A stretch of DNA of 64,000 nt from Pragia fontium DSM 5563 = ATCC 49100 (GTDB taxonomy: Bacteria > Pseudomonadota > Gammaproteobacteria > Enterobacterales > Enterobacteriaceae): contig NZ_FOLW01000001.1 of assembly GCF_900112475.1 (NCBI RefSeq), positions 620,001 to 684,000 of the forward strand, given 5' to 3'. Below, in pieces: positions 1 to 10,728 of this stretch (positions are counted from its first letter, which is position 1; every line of letters starts with the position of its first letter). The notes beneath the pieces were generated by a model that was given only the letters and a program-made list of their open reading frames with translations, did not search any database and was not told the origin of the DNA. Made by a program: the position numbers and the translations under genes.

Positions 1-455
1 TATGTTAAGAAAACAACCGGTACATTCACCGCTCAATCATCAGCATAATCTATCTCAGCAATAGTCTTCCTTAGCCACACTAAAGATAGGGTGATTTCTG
101 GTGAATAATATCGAACTTTTTGCCTCACCCTCTCTTTTAACCTACCACTCGCCAATTCAATTGCCTTTTAGTTTATAAAATAAAAATCAGCAATAAATAC
201 CATTAAACGATTTTTGATAGTAAACTAGGGGTTCACTCCCCTTAAAGCAGACATTTACTCCTGATTACCTAAAAAAATCAGAATCATTAGCTCAATTAAA
301 CAACAACATCCCCATATCATTTAATGACAATGATTTAATCATATTTACATATTTATAACTTTTCCATAAAATTGCCCCCACAAACTGGGCCCATTGTCTT
401 TTGATGGGTTTTTAATACCACAAAGCGCTTATGTACTTTGTCATGAGGTCGTTCA
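1..455. other. AT-rich region upstream of cyoA
   Basis: No convincing gene lies here. The reading frames are short and the stretch is AT-rich, as expected for a promoter region. The last 110 bases hold the cyo promoter described separately. An AT-rich, partly dyad stretch at about 317-342 (around TTAATGACAATGATTTAATC) sits just upstream of the -35 box. It could hold ArcA, Fnr or Fur sites, which control cyo in E. coli, but none matches a consensus well enough to call. Confidence 0.5.
344..372 (+). promoter_or_regulatory. sigma-70 promoter of the cyo operon
   Basis: TTTACA (344-349) and TAAAAT (367-372) are separated by 17 bases, a near-consensus sigma-70 promoter. The start codon of cyoA lies 84 bases beyond the -10 box. 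The call rests on sequence only. Confidence 0.6.
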
Positions 456-1343
456 ATGAGACTCAAACAATGCAATAAGTTTTCTAAGGTGTTGTTGCTC
501 GCGATTGCTGGCTTACTGCTCAGCGGCTGCGACATGGCACTGATGAATCCAAAAGGGCAGATCGGGATGGAACAACGATCCCTGATAATAACCGCCATCG
601 TTCTGATGTTAATTGTTGTTATCCCTGCTATTTTTATGACTTTTCTTTTCGCATGGAAATATCGCGAATCCAACAAAAACGCTAAATATACGCCTAACTG
701 GGCCCACTCAAATAAAATTGAGATGGTAGTTTGGGGAATTCCCTGCGTTATCATTCTGGTACTCGGGGCATTAACCTGGAAAAGTACTCAGGAACTCGAT
801 CCGCGTCAGCCAATACAAAGTGAAGCGAAAACCATTACCATTGAAGCCGTGTCGATGGATTGGAAGTGGTTATTCATCTATCCTGAACTTGGTATTGCTA
901 CCGTTAATGAGCTCTCTTTCCCTGATAACGTGCCGGTAAAATTCAAAATTACCTCAGACACCGTGATGAACTCTTTCTTTATTCCCCGTCTTGGTAGCCA
1001 AATCTACGCGATGGCCGGTATGCAAAACATTGTGCATTTAATTGCCAATGAGAAAGGCGTCTATCCGGGTATCTCGGCTAACTATAGCGGTAAAGGATTC
1101 TCCGGCATGAAGTTCAACGCCATTGTCACTTCTCAGGAAGATTTCGATAAGTGGGTTGAAAAAGTTAAACAGTCTCCTAATCAGCTACAATGGGTTGATT
1201 ACAATCAACTTGCCAAGCCAAGCGAAAACAATGCCGTTGAATACTTCTCGACAGTTAAGCCTGGTCTATACCTTGATATTATTAATAAATATATGGGTAT
1301 GGATATGAGCAAGCACTCACATCATTCAGGAGCCGAGGAATAA
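456..1343 (+). CDS. cyoA: cytochrome bo3 ubiquinol oxidase subunit II
   Basis: Subunit II of the proton-pumping cytochrome bo3 quinol oxidase in the inner membrane. The N-terminus is a lipoprotein signal with lipobox L22-S-G-C25. Two membrane segments follow at about residues 43-67 and 90-108, then the periplasmic COX2-type cupredoxin domain. As in known quinol oxidases there is no CuA centre in this family; the subunit helps form the quinol-oxidising enzyme. The start is preceded by a GAGGT ribosome site. It is the first gene of cyoABCDE, with 3 bases to cyoB. The length (295 residues) is slightly below the E. coli protein. Confidence 0.97.
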   Translation: MRLKQCNKFSKVLLLAIAGLLLSGCDMALMNPKGQIGMEQRSLIITAIVLMLIVVIPAIFMTFLFAWKYRESNKNAKYTPNWAHSNKIEMVVWGIPCVIILVLGALTWKSTQELDPRQPIQSEAKTITIEAVSMDWKWLFIYPELGIATVNELSFPDNVPVKFKITSDTVMNSFFIPRLGSQIYAMAGMQNIVHLIANEKGVYPGISANYSGKGFSGMKFNAIVTSQEDFDKWVEKVKQSPNQLQWVDYNQLAKPSENNAVEYFSTVKPGLYLDIINKYMGMDMSKHSHHSGAEE

Positions 1344-1346
1344 ACG

Positions 1347-3344
1347 ATGTTAGGAAAATTAACACTTGATGCGATTCCTTATCGTGAACCGATTATCATG
1401 GGTGCCGTTGGCTTCATTATCATCGGCGGAATTGCGCTTCTTGCACTGATTACCTATTTTGGTAAATGGAAGTGGCTTTGGAACGAATGGCTGACCAGCG
1501 TCGATCATAAAAAAATCGGCGTGATGTATATTCTGGTCGCGATGGTCATGTTACTGCGCGGCTTTGCCGATGCCATTATGATGCGTACTCAGCTGGCGGT
1601 GGCAGCAGCGACCAGTGGCGAAGGGTTCCTCCCGCCGCATCACTACGATCAGATCTTTACCGCCCACGGCGTTATTATGATCTTTTTCATGGCGATGCCG
1701 TTCGTTATTGGTTTAATGAACATCGTTGTACCGTTACAAATCGGTGCCCGTGACGTTGCCTTCCCATTCCTTAACTCCCTAAGCTTCTGGCTGTTCGTTG
1801 CCGGTGTGGTGTTAATTAACATCTCACTTGGGGTGGGTGAATTCGCCCAAACTGGTTGGTTGGCTTATCCGCCGCTTTCAGGCAAGGTTTATAATCCGGG
1901 GGTCGGGGTCGATTACTGGATATGGAGCTTACAAATATCCGGGGTTGGTACGCTACTCACCGGGGTAAACTTCTTTGCCACCATTCTGAAAATGCGTGCA
2001 CCAGGCATGAAGATGATGCAGATGCCAGTCTTTACCTGGACTGCGCTGTGTGCCAACGTACTGATTATCGCCGCGTTCCCTATTCTGACCGCAACGATAG
2101 CCATGCTAACCCTCGATCGTTATCTGGACTTCCACTTCTTTACCAACGATCTTGGTGGTAACCAGATGATGTACGTTAACCTGATCTGGGCCTGGGGCCA
2201 TCCGGAAGTTTACATCCTGATTCTCCCTTGTTTCGGTATTTTCTCCGAAGTTGTTGCCACGTTCAGTAAAAAACGCCTGTTTGGTTATACCTCGTTGGTG
2301 TGGGCTACTGTAGCCATTACCATCCTGTCCTTTATCGTTTGGCTGCACCACTTCTTTACTATGGGTGCCGGTGCCAACGTTAATGCCTTCTTTGGTATTG
2401 CCACCATGATTATTTCCATACCAACCGGTGTGAAAATATTTAACTGGCTGTTCACCATGTATCAGGGTCGTATTCAGTTCTCTACACCAATTCTGTGGAC
2501 GCTGGGCTTCTTGGTGACCTTTACCGTGGGTGGTATGACCGGCGTACTGTTAGCAGTACCGGGTGCCAACTATGTCTTGCATAACAGCCTGTTCTTGATT
2601 GCTCACTTCCATAACGTCATTATTGGTGGTGTGGTGTTTGGCTGTCTGGCTGGATTCAACTACTGGTTCCCGAAAGCATTCGGCTTCAAGTTGAATGAAA
2701 CGCTGGGTAAATATGCTTTCTGGTTCTGGATTATCGGTTTCTTCGTGGCCTTTATGCCGCTGTACATTCTGGGCTTTATGGGTATGACCCGTCGCCTGAA
2801 CTACAGCCTACAACCTGAATGGACAACGCTATTGATGGTTGCTGCATTTGGTGCGGTATTAATTGCTATCGGTATTGCTTTCCAGATCCTGCAGTTACTG
2901 GTCAGTATCAGAGATCGTAACAAGAATCGCGACGTTACTGGCGACCCATGGGGCGGCCGTACGCTGGAGTGGGCAACCTCTTCACCAGCGCCATTCTATA
3001 ACTTCGCTCATACTCCGGTAATCAAAGGTATCGATGCCTTCCAGGATATGAAAGATGACGGTACGGCTTATCAACGCCCTGCATCATATGAACCGATTCA
3101 TATGCCAAGAAACACTGGCGCAGGCGTGATTATCTCCGCATTTAGCGTGGTATTCGGTTTTGCTATGATCTGGGAAATCTGGTGGATGGCTATCGTTGGT
3201 CTGATCGGTATGGCTGTGACTTATATCGTCCATACCTTTAATGATGACACCGATTACTATGTCCCTGTGGAAGAGATTGAGAAAATTGAAAATCAGCATT
3301 TTGAACAACTCAGTAAAGCAGGGGTGATAAACCATGGCAACTGA
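1347..3344 (+). CDS. cyoB: cytochrome bo3 ubiquinol oxidase subunit I
   Basis: Catalytic subunit of the heme-copper oxidase, with about 15 membrane segments; it reduces O2 to water and pumps protons. Visible landmarks are the low-spin heme histidine in AHGVIM, the CuB histidine and cross-linked tyrosine in GHPEVYIL, the histidine pair in WLHHFF, and the heme histidines in AHFHNVI. The length of 665 residues fits the family (663 in E. coli). A strong AGGAG site precedes the start and the 3' end overlaps cyoC by 11 bases, suggesting translational coupling. Confidence 0.98.
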   Translation: MLGKLTLDAIPYREPIIMGAVGFIIIGGIALLALITYFGKWKWLWNEWLTSVDHKKIGVMYILVAMVMLLRGFADAIMMRTQLAVAAATSGEGFLPPHHYDQIFTAHGVIMIFFMAMPFVIGLMNIVVPLQIGARDVAFPFLNSLSFWLFVAGVVLINISLGVGEFAQTGWLAYPPLSGKVYNPGVGVDYWIWSLQISGVGTLLTGVNFFATILKMRAPGMKMMQMPVFTWTALCANVLIIAAFPILTATIAMLTLDRYLDFHFFTNDLGGNQMMYVNLIWAWGHPEVYILILPCFGIFSEVVATFSKKRLFGYTSLVWATVAITILSFIVWLHHFFTMGAGANVNAFFGIATMIISIPTGVKIFNWLFTMYQGRIQFSTPILWTLGFLVTFTVGGMTGVLLAVPGANYVLHNSLFLIAHFHNVIIGGVVFGCLAGFNYWFPKAFGFKLNETLGKYAFWFWIIGFFVAFMPLYILGFMGMTRRLNYSLQPEWTTLLMVAAFGAVLIAIGIAFQILQLLVSIRDRNKNRDVTGDPWGGRTLEWATSSPAPFYNFAHTPVIKGIDAFQDMKDDGTAYQRPASYEPIHMPRNTGAGVIISAFSVVFGFAMIWEIWWMAIVGLIGMAVTYIVHTFNDDTDYYVPVEEIEKIENQHFEQLSKAGVINHGN

Positions 3345-3960
3345 TACCTTGATCAATCCAAACGCTCATGCCCAAGGGCATGAGCACCACGATCACGACC
3401 ATGACAGTGGCGCCAAAACCGTTTTCGGTTTCTGGATCTACCTGATGAGCGACTGTATTCTGTTCGCTGCCGTTTTCGCCACTTACGCTGTATTGGCCAC
3501 CGGCATTGCCGATGGCCCATCAGGCAAAGACATTTTTGAACTGCCTTATGTTGCGGGTGAAACAGCCTTACTGCTGTTAAGTAGCTTTACCTACGGTATG
3601 GCTATTATCTCGATGTATAAAGGTAACAAAAGTCAGGTGGTCGGTTGGTTAGCCATTACTTTCCTGTTTGGCCTCGGCTTTATTGGCATGGAACTTAATG
3701 AGTTTCATCTGCTGATCAGTGAAGGCTATGGCCCATCACGCAGTGCCTTTTTATCCGGCTTCTTTACTTTAGTGGGTACTCACGGACTGCACGTGACGCT
3801 TGGCCTGATCTGGATGGCCATCATGATGATTCAGGTATCAAAGAAAGGGTTAACGCCAAAGAACAACGCCCGCTTAATGTGCCTGAGTTTGTTCTGGCAC
3901 TTCCTGGATGTTATCTGGATTTGTGTGTTTACCGTTGTTTATCTGATGGGGAATATCTAA
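3334..3960 (+). CDS. cyoC: cytochrome bo3 ubiquinol oxidase subunit III
   Basis: Subunit III of the bo3 oxidase, a five-helix COX3-family membrane protein that stabilises the complex. The N-terminus carries a His/Asp-rich stretch (HEHHDHDHD) before the first membrane segment, a little longer than in E. coli. The 208-residue length fits the family. The start lies inside the end of cyoB, and the stop is followed at once by the cyoD start codon. Confidence 0.97.
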   Translation: MATDTLINPNAHAQGHEHHDHDHDSGAKTVFGFWIYLMSDCILFAAVFATYAVLATGIADGPSGKDIFELPYVAGETALLLLSSFTYGMAIISMYKGNKSQVVGWLAITFLFGLGFIGMELNEFHLLISEGYGPSRSAFLSGFFTLVGTHGLHVTLGLIWMAIMMIQVSKKGLTPKNNARLMCLSLFWHFLDVIWICVFTVVYLMGNI

Positions 3961-4293
3961 ATGAAAAATACCGCTGTAGATGCTTCCGGCGCCAGCCATG
4001 GTTCCGTTAAGTCCTATCTTGTCGGATTTGTTCTTTCGGTTATTCTGACGGCTGTGCCTTTCTGGATGGTGATGACCGGTGCTGCGGCACCGGCGACCTT
4101 AGTCGTCGCGATTTCGCTGTTTGCCGTAGTACAAATTGTGGTTCATTTGGTTTACTTCCTACATATGAACACAAAATCAGAGGGCGGCTGGAACTTTGTT
4201 GCCCTGATATTTACCGGATTGATTATTGCCATTGTCGTTGTAGGTTCTCTATGGATTATGCATAACCTTAACACCAACATGATGGTTCACTAA
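3961..4293 (+). CDS. cyoD: cytochrome bo3 ubiquinol oxidase subunit IV
   Basis: Small subunit IV of the bo3 oxidase (110 residues, three predicted membrane helices), needed for assembly of the CuB centre in subunit I of E. coli. The conserved HLVYFLHM segment is present. The ATG directly abuts the cyoC stop codon, so translation is probably coupled. Confidence 0.97.
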   Translation: MKNTAVDASGASHGSVKSYLVGFVLSVILTAVPFWMVMTGAAAPATLVVAISLFAVVQIVVHLVYFLHMNTKSEGGWNFVALIFTGLIIAIVVVGSLWIMHNLNTNMMVH

Positions 4294-4304
4294 GAGCTAC
4301 TCAG

Positions 4305-5198
4305 ATGATCAAGAAATATCTGTTAGTCACAAAACCGGGAATCATCTTTGGCAATATGATTTCAGTTATTGGTGGATTTCTACTCGCCTCCCAAGGCAAC
4401 GTAGATTTCTCCCTGCTGTTTGCTACTGTCATCGGCGTTTCTTTAGTCGTCGCTTCCGGCTGTGTGTTTAACAACTACATTGACCGAGATATCGATTGTC
4501 TGATGGAGAGAACTAAGAACCGAGTTTTGGTTCAAGGTCTGATTTCCCCTTCGGTGACTATCGTCTATGCCTGTTTATTAGGCATAGCCGGCTTTGCCTT
4601 ACTTTATGTCTATACCAACTTGTTAGCCGTAGAGTTTGCACTGCTGGGATTCGTGGTTTATGTCGGTCTGTATAGCCTGTATCTGAAGCGCAAATCCGTA
4701 TATGGAACCTTGGTCGGCAGTCTGTCTGGTGCCGCACCTCCGGTTATCGGTTATTGCGCGGTCAGTAATCAGTTTGATATGGGCGCACTATTGCTGCTGG
4801 TTATTTTCAGCCTGTGGCAAATGCCTCACTCTTATGCCATTGCCATTTTCCGCTACAAGGATTATCTGGCAGCGTCGATACCGGTTCTGCCGGTTAAACG
4901 CGGCATTTCAGTGACCAAAAATCATATTACGCTATATATCATCGGCTTTATCATCGCCACCCTGATGCTGAGCATCAGCGGTTACGCAGGCTACAGCTAT
5001 CTGTTTGTCTCTGCGGTAGTCGGTATTGGCTGGCTGGTAATGGCACTGGCCGGATACACAACCTCGGATAACCGAATTTGGGCCCGAAAGCTGTTTATCT
5101 TCTCCATTATTGCTATCACCACATTAAGCATCATGATGTCCGTTGACTATTCTCAGGCCATGTCATCGGAATCGTTATTGACGCTTATTCGGCCGTAA
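4305..5198 (+). CDS. cyoE: protoheme IX farnesyltransferase (heme O synthase)
   Basis: UbiA-family membrane prenyltransferase that adds a farnesyl group to heme B, giving the heme O used by CyoB. The first Asp-rich motif is seen in [18 protein letters not shown] and the second region in FRYKDYLAA. About nine membrane segments fill the 297 residues. It is the last gene of the cyo operon, 11 bases after cyoD, and is followed by a strong terminator. Confidence 0.97.
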   Translation: MIKKYLLVTKPGIIFGNMISVIGGFLLASQGNVDFSLLFATVIGVSLVVASGCVFNNYIDRDIDCLMERTKNRVLVQGLISPSVTIVYACLLGIAGFALLYVYTNLLAVEFALLGFVVYVGLYSLYLKRKSVYGTLVGSLSGAAPPVIGYCAVSNQFDMGALLLLVIFSLWQMPHSYAIAIFRYKDYLAASIPVLPVKRGISVTKNHITLYIIGFIIATLMLSISGYAGYSYLFVSAVVGIGWLVMALAGYTTSDNRIWARKLFIFSIIAITTLSIMMSVDYSQAMSSESLLTLIRP

Positions 5199-5204
5199 AA
5201 TATT

Positions 5205-5254
5205 GGGAATATCGTTCGTTGTTACTCAACAACTTTCGATATTCCCTATTTTTA
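5205..5254 (+). terminator. rho-independent terminator of cyoABCDE
   Basis: GGGAATATCG at 5205-5214 pairs with CGATATTCCC at 5237-5246. An inner GTTGTT/AACAAC pairing extends the stem, and a run of T follows (5250-5253). It lies directly after cyoE. Confidence 0.88.
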
Positions 5255-5424
5255 TACCAACCATTGCGATTTTTCTTAGAAAAACAAAGTATTTTGCCAC
5301 GCCAGCAACTATTCTATCCACCGTCAAATCCCCATAATAATTAAAACCGCTGATGGGAAAAGTAGAATAATAGATGGCTCTCGTTGTTCAGATCGGGAGT
5401 CAAAATAGTGTTATTTGAGGTGAT

Positions 5425-6804
5425 ATGAACGATTATAAAATGGCCCCGGAAGAACTTAGAGCTACATGGGGGCTAGGTTTAGTTTTCTCATTGCGCATGC
5501 TGGGCATGTTTATGGTTCTGCCGGTATTAACCACCTACGGCATGGCGCTGGCCGGTGCCACCAAACCACTCATCGGCTTAGCTATCGGTATTTACGGCCT
5601 GACTCAGGCTATTTTCCAGATCCCCTTTGGTTTGCTCTCCGATCGCGTAGGTCGCAAACCATTAATTGTCGGCGGACTGCTTATTTTTGCTATTGGCAGC
5701 ATCATTGCCGCACTCAGTGATTCCATTTGGGGCATTATTCTTGGTCGTGCCTTACAAGGTTCCGGTGCCATTGCTGCCGCTGTTATGGCCCTATTATCCG
5801 ATCTCACTCGAGAACAAAACCGTACCAAAGCCATGGCATTTATTGGCGTTAGTTTCGGTATCACGTTTGCTATTGCCATGGTACTGGGCCCTATTATTAC
5901 TCATGCTTTTGGTCTGAATGCCCTATTCTGGGGAATTGCCGTGCTGGCGCTAACCGGTATTGTCCTGACCCTCACCCTAATTCCTAATCCTTCCGGGCAT
6001 GTATTAAACCGCGAATCAGGCATGGTGAAAGGCAGCTTCAGTAAAGTGCTACGCAATAGTCGATTGGTGAAGTTGAATATTGGTATTTTGTGTTTGCATA
6101 CGCTATTGATGGCCACTTTTCTGGCCTTACCGGTCGCGATGGAAAATGCCGGCTATATGCCTGCCGATCACTGGAAAGTGTATCTGGTGACCATGCTGGT
6201 TTCTTTTATCGCCGTGGTGCCCTTCATCATCATTGCGGAAAAAAAACGTAAAATGAAGCAGGTATTTTTAACCTGCGTGGCTCTGCTTCTTATTGCAGAG
6301 TCTATACTTTTTGTCAGTGGACAGCACCTGTGGGTAATGTTTGCCGGGGTTCAGCTCTTCTTTGTTGCTTTCAATATCATGGAAGCCATTTTGCCCTCAC
6401 TGATTAGTAAAGAAGCGCCAGCAGGCTATAAGGGCACCGCAATGGGCGTCTACTCAACCAGTCAGTTCATTGGCGTCGCTATTGGTGGAAGTCTGGGCGG
6501 ATGGCTATTCGGCTTTAACGGTACCAATGCCGTCTTTTTGGGTAGCGTGGTACTTTGCGTCCTGTGGTTGATGCTTAGTACAACCATGAAGCAGCCGCCT
6601 TATGTCAGCAGCCTGCGTATTGAATTACCCCCATTAGCGCTAAAAAATGTCATGTTGGAAAGGGATCTCAAAGTCCTTGATGGCGTTAATGATGTGATCA
6701 TCGTGCCAGAAGAACGATCAGCCTATATAAAAATAGATTCAGATAAAACCAGTCGTGCTAAGTTAGAACAGTTAATCAGTTCGTATGATACTCAACCGGC
6801 ATAA
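5425..6804 (+). CDS. yajR: MFS transporter YajR with C-terminal YAM domain
   Basis: Twelve-helix major facilitator superfamily transporter; the substrate in E. coli is not settled. The cytoplasmic loop signature GLLSDRVGRKP (motif A) is present. After the last helix come about 65 residues forming the cytoplasmic ferredoxin-like YAM domain typical of YajR (from LRIELPP to the end). The length of 459 fits. A GAGGTGAT site precedes the start. yajR also follows cyoE in E. coli, so synteny supports the name, but the terminator after cyoE makes it a separate transcript. Confidence 0.93.
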   Translation: MNDYKMAPEELRATWGLGLVFSLRMLGMFMVLPVLTTYGMALAGATKPLIGLAIGIYGLTQAIFQIPFGLLSDRVGRKPLIVGGLLIFAIGSIIAALSDSIWGIILGRALQGSGAIAAAVMALLSDLTREQNRTKAMAFIGVSFGITFAIAMVLGPIITHAFGLNALFWGIAVLALTGIVLTLTLIPNPSGHVLNRESGMVKGSFSKVLRNSRLVKLNIGILCLHTLLMATFLALPVAMENAGYMPADHWKVYLVTMLVSFIAVVPFIIIAEKKRKMKQVFLTCVALLLIAESILFVSGQHLWVMFAGVQLFFVAFNIMEAILPSLISKEAPAGYKGTAMGVYSTSQFIGVAIGGSLGGWLFGFNGTNAVFLGSVVLCVLWLMLSTTMKQPPYVSSLRIELPPLALKNVMLERDLKVLDGVNDVIIVPEERSAYIKIDSDKTSRAKLEQLISSYDTQPA

Positions 6805-6847
6805 TCCGGCGGGATAAACTATTAACAACAATAGTGGAGATACCAGT

Positions 6848-7861
6848 ATGTCTAACTCTTCCAGCGTACCACTTTCCGTTCTTGATCTATCGCCCATTAT
6901 TCAGGGCGGCACTATTCCTCAGGCATTTAGCCGCTCGAAAGAGCTAGCGATTCAGGCTGAACGTCTTGGCTATCACCGCTACTGGATGGCTGAACACCAT
7001 AATATGGAAGGCATTGCCAGTTCAGCCACCTCAGTGTTGGTTGGTTTTATTGCCGGTGCCACATCCAGCATTCGCGTTGGTGCCGGTGGGGTCATGCTGC
7101 CAAACCACTCGCCATTAGTTATCGCTGAACAATTCGGCACGTTGGCATCACTCTACCCCGATCGCATCGATTTGGGGCTGGGACGTGCGCCAGGTACCAA
7201 TCAACAGACCTCACAGGCTTTGCGTCGGAACGACCACGATACGGTAGAAAACTTTCCCAGTAATGTTGTCGAGCTGCAAGGTTATTTTGCTGATGAGCAA
7301 CCAAACCAACCGATTAAAGCCATTCCGGGTCAGGGCTTGCAGGTTCCGATTTGGTTATTGGGCTCCAGTCTGTATAGCGCACAGCTGGCGGCAAAAATGG
7401 GATTACGCTTTGCCTTTGCCTCCCACTTCGCCCCAGATATGATGTTGCAGGCGATAACGTTATATCGCAAAGAATTCCGCCCATCCGCCAATCTGGCGGC
7501 GCCTTATGCCATGGTCTGCGTCAATGCGATTGCCGCAGATACCACGGAACAGGCAGCATTGCTGTTTACCTCTTTACAACAGCACTTCATCAATATGCTG
7601 CGCGGTACCCCAGGTCCGTTACCGCCTCCAGTAGCAGATATCAACGACATCGCCGCCAAGCATGAGCTGTACAGCGCCAATCATACGTTAAGCCTATCGA
7701 TTGTTGGCGATTCAGACAGCGTACGTACCGGTTTACAAAATCTGATTAATGATACCGGTGCCGATGAAATTATGATTAACGGTCAGATTTTTGATCATCA
7801 GGCGCGTATCCGCTCTTTTGAGCTTATTGCCCAAATTCGTGCTAACTTAGTTCGAGAATAA
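6848..7861 (+). CDS. yhbW: luciferase-like flavin-dependent monooxygenase YhbW
   Basis: Bacterial-luciferase-family (LLM class) TIM-barrel oxidoreductase predicted to use FMNH2 and O2; its substrate is unknown. Diagnostic segments are [40 protein letters not shown] and [15 protein letters not shown]. The length (337) and sequence match E. coli YhbW closely. In E. coli yhbW lies beside deaD; here it is a few kilobases from deaD, with other genes between. A GTGGAGA site precedes the start. Confidence 0.9.
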   Translation: MSNSSSVPLSVLDLSPIIQGGTIPQAFSRSKELAIQAERLGYHRYWMAEHHNMEGIASSATSVLVGFIAGATSSIRVGAGGVMLPNHSPLVIAEQFGTLASLYPDRIDLGLGRAPGTNQQTSQALRRNDHDTVENFPSNVVELQGYFADEQPNQPIKAIPGQGLQVPIWLLGSSLYSAQLAAKMGLRFAFASHFAPDMMLQAITLYRKEFRPSANLAAPYAMVCVNAIAADTTEQAALLFTSLQQHFINMLRGTPGPLPPPVADINDIAAKHELYSANHTLSLSIVGDSDSVRTGLQNLINDTGADEIMINGQIFDHQARIRSFELIAQIRANLVRE

Positions 7862-7935
7862 ATTGATTAATAACAATAACAATTAGCTTTACCTTGAAGT
7901 GACTTATTAAACCAATATGGAGAATCTGGTGAACC

Positions 7936-8892
7936 ATGAAAATTATTATATTAGATGGTCATACGCTAAATCCCGGTGACATCTCCTGGCATGACATTGA
8001 ACAGTTAGGTCAGGTCACCGTTTATGAACGTACCCCAGAGGAATTAATTGTTGAACGTATTGGTGATGCAGAAATCGTACTCACCAATAAAACACCGCTA
8101 AATGCACAAACGCTGGCACATTGCCCGAACCTCAAGTTTATTGGTGTTCTGGCAACCGGTTACAATGTGGTTGATATCCAGGCCGCACGCCAGAGAAACA
8201 TCATTGTCAGTAATGTCCCCAGCTATAGCACCATGTCAGTGGCGCAGCTGAGTACCGCTCTCCTGCTGGAACTGTGTCATCACGTTGGTGAACACAGCAG
8301 TGATGTCCGTTCCGGCGGCTGGACCAAGAGTATCGATTTCAGCTATTGGCACTCTCCACTGATTGAATTAATGGGGAAAAAACTGGGGTTAATTGGTTAT
8401 GGTCGTATTGGTTCAGCCTTTGCTAAGGTTGCGCTGGCGTTAGGCATGGAGATTCTGGTTTATACCCCAAGCCAAAACAAAAGCATTGAACAACCCAATA
8501 TACGCGTGGTGAGTCTTGACCAGCTATTGGCGGAATCTGACGTTATCAGCCTGCATTGCCCACTGACCGATCAGAATACCGGTATCATCAACCAAAACAG
8601 TATCACTAAAATGAAAACCGGCGTGATGTTAATTAATACTTCACGCGGTGGTCTGATTGTCGAACAGGATCTGGCCGATGCTTTGAACAGCGGCAAAGTT
8701 GCCGGTGCCGGACTGGATGTTTTGTCCATTGAACCGCCATCCAAAGACAATCCGTTACTCAACGCTCGTCATTGCATTATCACGCCACATATCGCCTGGG
8801 CACCGAAGGAGGCTCGTCTGCGTATGATGGATATTACGGTGAATAATCTGAAGTGTTATATCGCTGGTAAGCCACAAAATGTGGTGAATTAA
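7936..8892 (+). CDS. D-2-hydroxyacid dehydrogenase (NAD-binding)
   Basis: Member of the D-isomer-specific 2-hydroxyacid dehydrogenase family, which interconverts 2-oxoacids and D-2-hydroxyacids with NAD(P)H. The Rossmann motif GLIGYGRIGSAFAKVALALG lies near residue 147. The conserved catalytic elements are the arginine in NTSRGG, the acid in DVLSIEPP and the histidine in ITPHIAW. Closest in feel to glycerate/hydroxypyruvate reductases, but substrate cannot be read from sequence. It starts 74 bases after yhbW on the same strand and ends in a shared terminator with yedF. Confidence 0.85.
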   Translation: MKIIILDGHTLNPGDISWHDIEQLGQVTVYERTPEELIVERIGDAEIVLTNKTPLNAQTLAHCPNLKFIGVLATGYNVVDIQAARQRNIIVSNVPSYSTMSVAQLSTALLLELCHHVGEHSSDVRSGGWTKSIDFSYWHSPLIELMGKKLGLIGYGRIGSAFAKVALALGMEILVYTPSQNKSIEQPNIRVVSLDQLLAESDVISLHCPLTDQNTGIINQNSITKMKTGVMLINTSRGGLIVEQDLADALNSGKVAGAGLDVLSIEPPSKDNPLLNARHCIITPHIAWAPKEARLRMMDITVNNLKCYIAGKPQNVVN

Positions 8893-8907
8893 AACCTAAT
8901 GGTTCAG

Positions 8908-8938
8908 ACCGGGTCGTGATATTCCCAAACGACCCGGT
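8908..8938. terminator. bidirectional terminator between convergent genes
   Basis: ACCGGGTCGT (8908-8917) and ACGACCCGGT (8929-8938) form a perfect 10-bp stem with an 11-base loop. It sits between the stops of the dehydrogenase (plus) and yedF (minus). T-rich sequence follows on the plus side; the minus side has a looser TTTTA tail. Confidence 0.7.
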
Positions 8939-8947
8939 GCTGTTTGA

Positions 8948-9193
8948 CTATTTTCTGATTAAATAGCGAATGGTTGGCCCATCCTGCTGAATATCCAGGA
9001 CTTCATAGCCGTGATTTTTGGCATCCAAAGGAATGTTGTTAATAGACTGCGGGCAGTCACTAATCACTTCCAACACCTCACCTGATTTTAACTGCGGCAT
9101 CGCCTCTAGCGTCGCCACTGCCGGATAGGGGCAAGGCTCACCAACCATATCCAAACGATAATCAGGCACGATATTTTTTACGTTAATACTCAT
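8948..9193 (-). CDS. yedF: sulfurtransferase-like protein YedF (TusA family)
   Basis: Small TusA/SirA-family protein of 81 residues. The CPYP motif (in GEPCPYPAV) supplies the presumed persulfide-carrying cysteine, and a second conserved cysteine is in SDCPQS. Nearly identical to E. coli YedF over its length. It overlaps the end of yedE by 4 bases (ATGA), so the two are translationally coupled. The pair is thought to act in sulfur or selenium handling; this is inference from family and context. Confidence 0.93.
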   Translation of the reverse strand: MSINVKNIVPDYRLDMVGEPCPYPAVATLEAMPQLKSGEVLEVISDCPQSINNIPLDAKNHGYEVLDIQQDGPTIRYLIRK

Positions 9194-10413
9194 AAAGACT
9201 CCTTACTGGTCTCAAGGGATAACTGCTGTGCCGTATTTTTTCTGGCGAAGAAGCGCTTTTCCCACCACAGCATGACAGCAAAGGCGAGTCCCAGCAGGAG
9301 ATAAGTCACCAGTAGGCCGCCATAGGGGCCGAAGGTATCCAACAGGTTAACTTTGTCGTAATTAGTCGCCAACGCCGGAGAAAAATCATCCCAGAAATAG
9401 GCCAGAATGGTGGCACCAATAATGTTACCGACACCAACCCACCAGTAGTGAATCTGCCCTTCTACTGCGCGATACATCCAACCGGTTTCACAACCGCCGG
9501 CCAGCACAATACCAAAGCCAAACAGTAATCCACCCAGCACGGCGTTAGGGCCAGCCCACATAATTTTAGGTTGAGCGCCCATTTGTACATAGCTAAAGAT
9601 ACCAACTGCACTCACTGCCATACCGATAATTATCGCTTTTGCCATATGGGTACGTCCGGTAATCCACAGATCGCGGAATGCTGAGGTAAAACAGATTTGA
9701 GCCCGTTCAATCAGCAAGCCAAAACCCAGCCCAAACAGCATAGCGATACCCAGTTTTGGACTTTGGGTTATTTCGACCATTCCCCAAATAACAATCAGCA
9801 GAAATATCACCATTCCCAGACGAAAACGTCGACGCGCCTGCGTCGGATTTTGGGTTAGCGGTGAAGCTGCACTGACTTTCTGCAATTTGACCGGAATGCG
9901 AAACATCGGCAGCAGCGTAAAACGAGCGCCAAAATAGGAACCTACCGCGGTTGCCAGAGCAAAAAACCAAGCGTGCAGGGAAAACTGAGGAATACCGGTA
10001 AAGAAAGCGGCCAGGTTACATCCCATCGCCAGACGGGCACCAAACCCGGCAATAATTCCCCCCAATACCGCCTGAAAAATACGGATACGGTGTTGAGGTA
10101 AACGCAGCTTAATATTATTAGCCCACAAAGCGGCCGCAATACAGCCACCAAACATGCCGATAATCATCATACCGTCGATACGATCCAGTGGCGTCCCTTC
10201 AAAGCCAATTACTTTGAAATAGCCCCACTCATGAGGATTCGCGCCAAACAACTGCGCCAAATGCCCCCCCCAGCGAGTCAATTCACCGGTAACTGCCCAG
10301 AATGTGCCGGTCAGGCCGAAGTAGTAAGTCGAGAGAATACCTGCCGCAATAACCGCAGGAAGGGGTGCCCAGAACCTTATCAGGTATTGGGTTTTAAAAT
10401 CTTGCCAACGCAT
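9190..10413 (-). CDS. yedE: YedE/YeeE-family membrane transporter, predicted sulfur-compound uptake
   Basis: Polytopic inner-membrane protein of the YeeE/YedE family; the related YeeE imports thiosulfate. The repeated cysteine-containing signatures are GCNLAAFFTG, RAQICFTSAF and GGCETGWMYR. I place the start at the ATG at 10413 (MRWQDFKTQ), which gives 407 residues and matches E. coli YedE (401). An in-frame upstream extension to 10500 is hydrophobic but not conserved. Next gene in the operon is yedF. Confidence 0.9.
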   Translation of the reverse strand: MRWQDFKTQYLIRFWAPLPAVIAAGILSTYYFGLTGTFWAVTGELTRWGGHLAQLFGANPHEWGYFKVIGFEGTPLDRIDGMMIIGMFGGCIAAALWANNIKLRLPQHRIRIFQAVLGGIIAGFGARLAMGCNLAAFFTGIPQFSLHAWFFALATAVGSYFGARFTLLPMFRIPVKLQKVSAASPLTQNPTQARRRFRLGMVIFLLIVIWGMVEITQSPKLGIAMLFGLGFGLLIERAQICFTSAFRDLWITGRTHMAKAIIIGMAVSAVGIFSYVQMGAQPKIMWAGPNAVLGGLLFGFGIVLAGGCETGWMYRAVEGQIHYWWVGVGNIIGATILAYFWDDFSPALATNYDKVNLLDTFGPYGGLLVTYLLLGLAFAVMLWWEKRFFARKNTAQQLSLETSKESL

Positions 10414-10662
10414 AGATCTCTTATCCTTGAAAAAATTATTTTTGATAAATAATGTTCTCAATAATGATAAGCCAATCTTAATCAGGAACAGTATCAGCAC
10501 TTGCCAGCCTAAACGGCGACAAACAAGATAAGAATTGACGTATTGCAGTATTAAGTAACGAAATACGCTTTGTTGAACAAAGCCGCGACATTTTACTCAA
10601 TCAGCAATAAAAATGCTGTTATTTTTAACGGGTATTCCCGCTACCAATAGCTAAATATAAAT

Positions 10663-10694
10663 AAAAAAGCCCCGGTAATAACATTAACCGGGGC
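10663..10694 (-). terminator. rho-independent terminator of the 10.7-11.5 kb gene
   Basis: On the minus strand GCCCCGGT and ACCGGGGC form an 8-bp GC-rich stem (10669-10676 and 10687-10694) followed by six T. It lies 35 bases after the stop of the gene at 10729. Confidence 0.88.
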
Positions 10695-10728
10695 CATAAC
10701 CTGCTTTCAGCAGGATAATTTTTATCGA

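Noticed and set aside
317-342. Fur or ArcA box before cyoA
   Set aside because: The dyad is suggestive, but mismatches to either consensus are too many to call a site.
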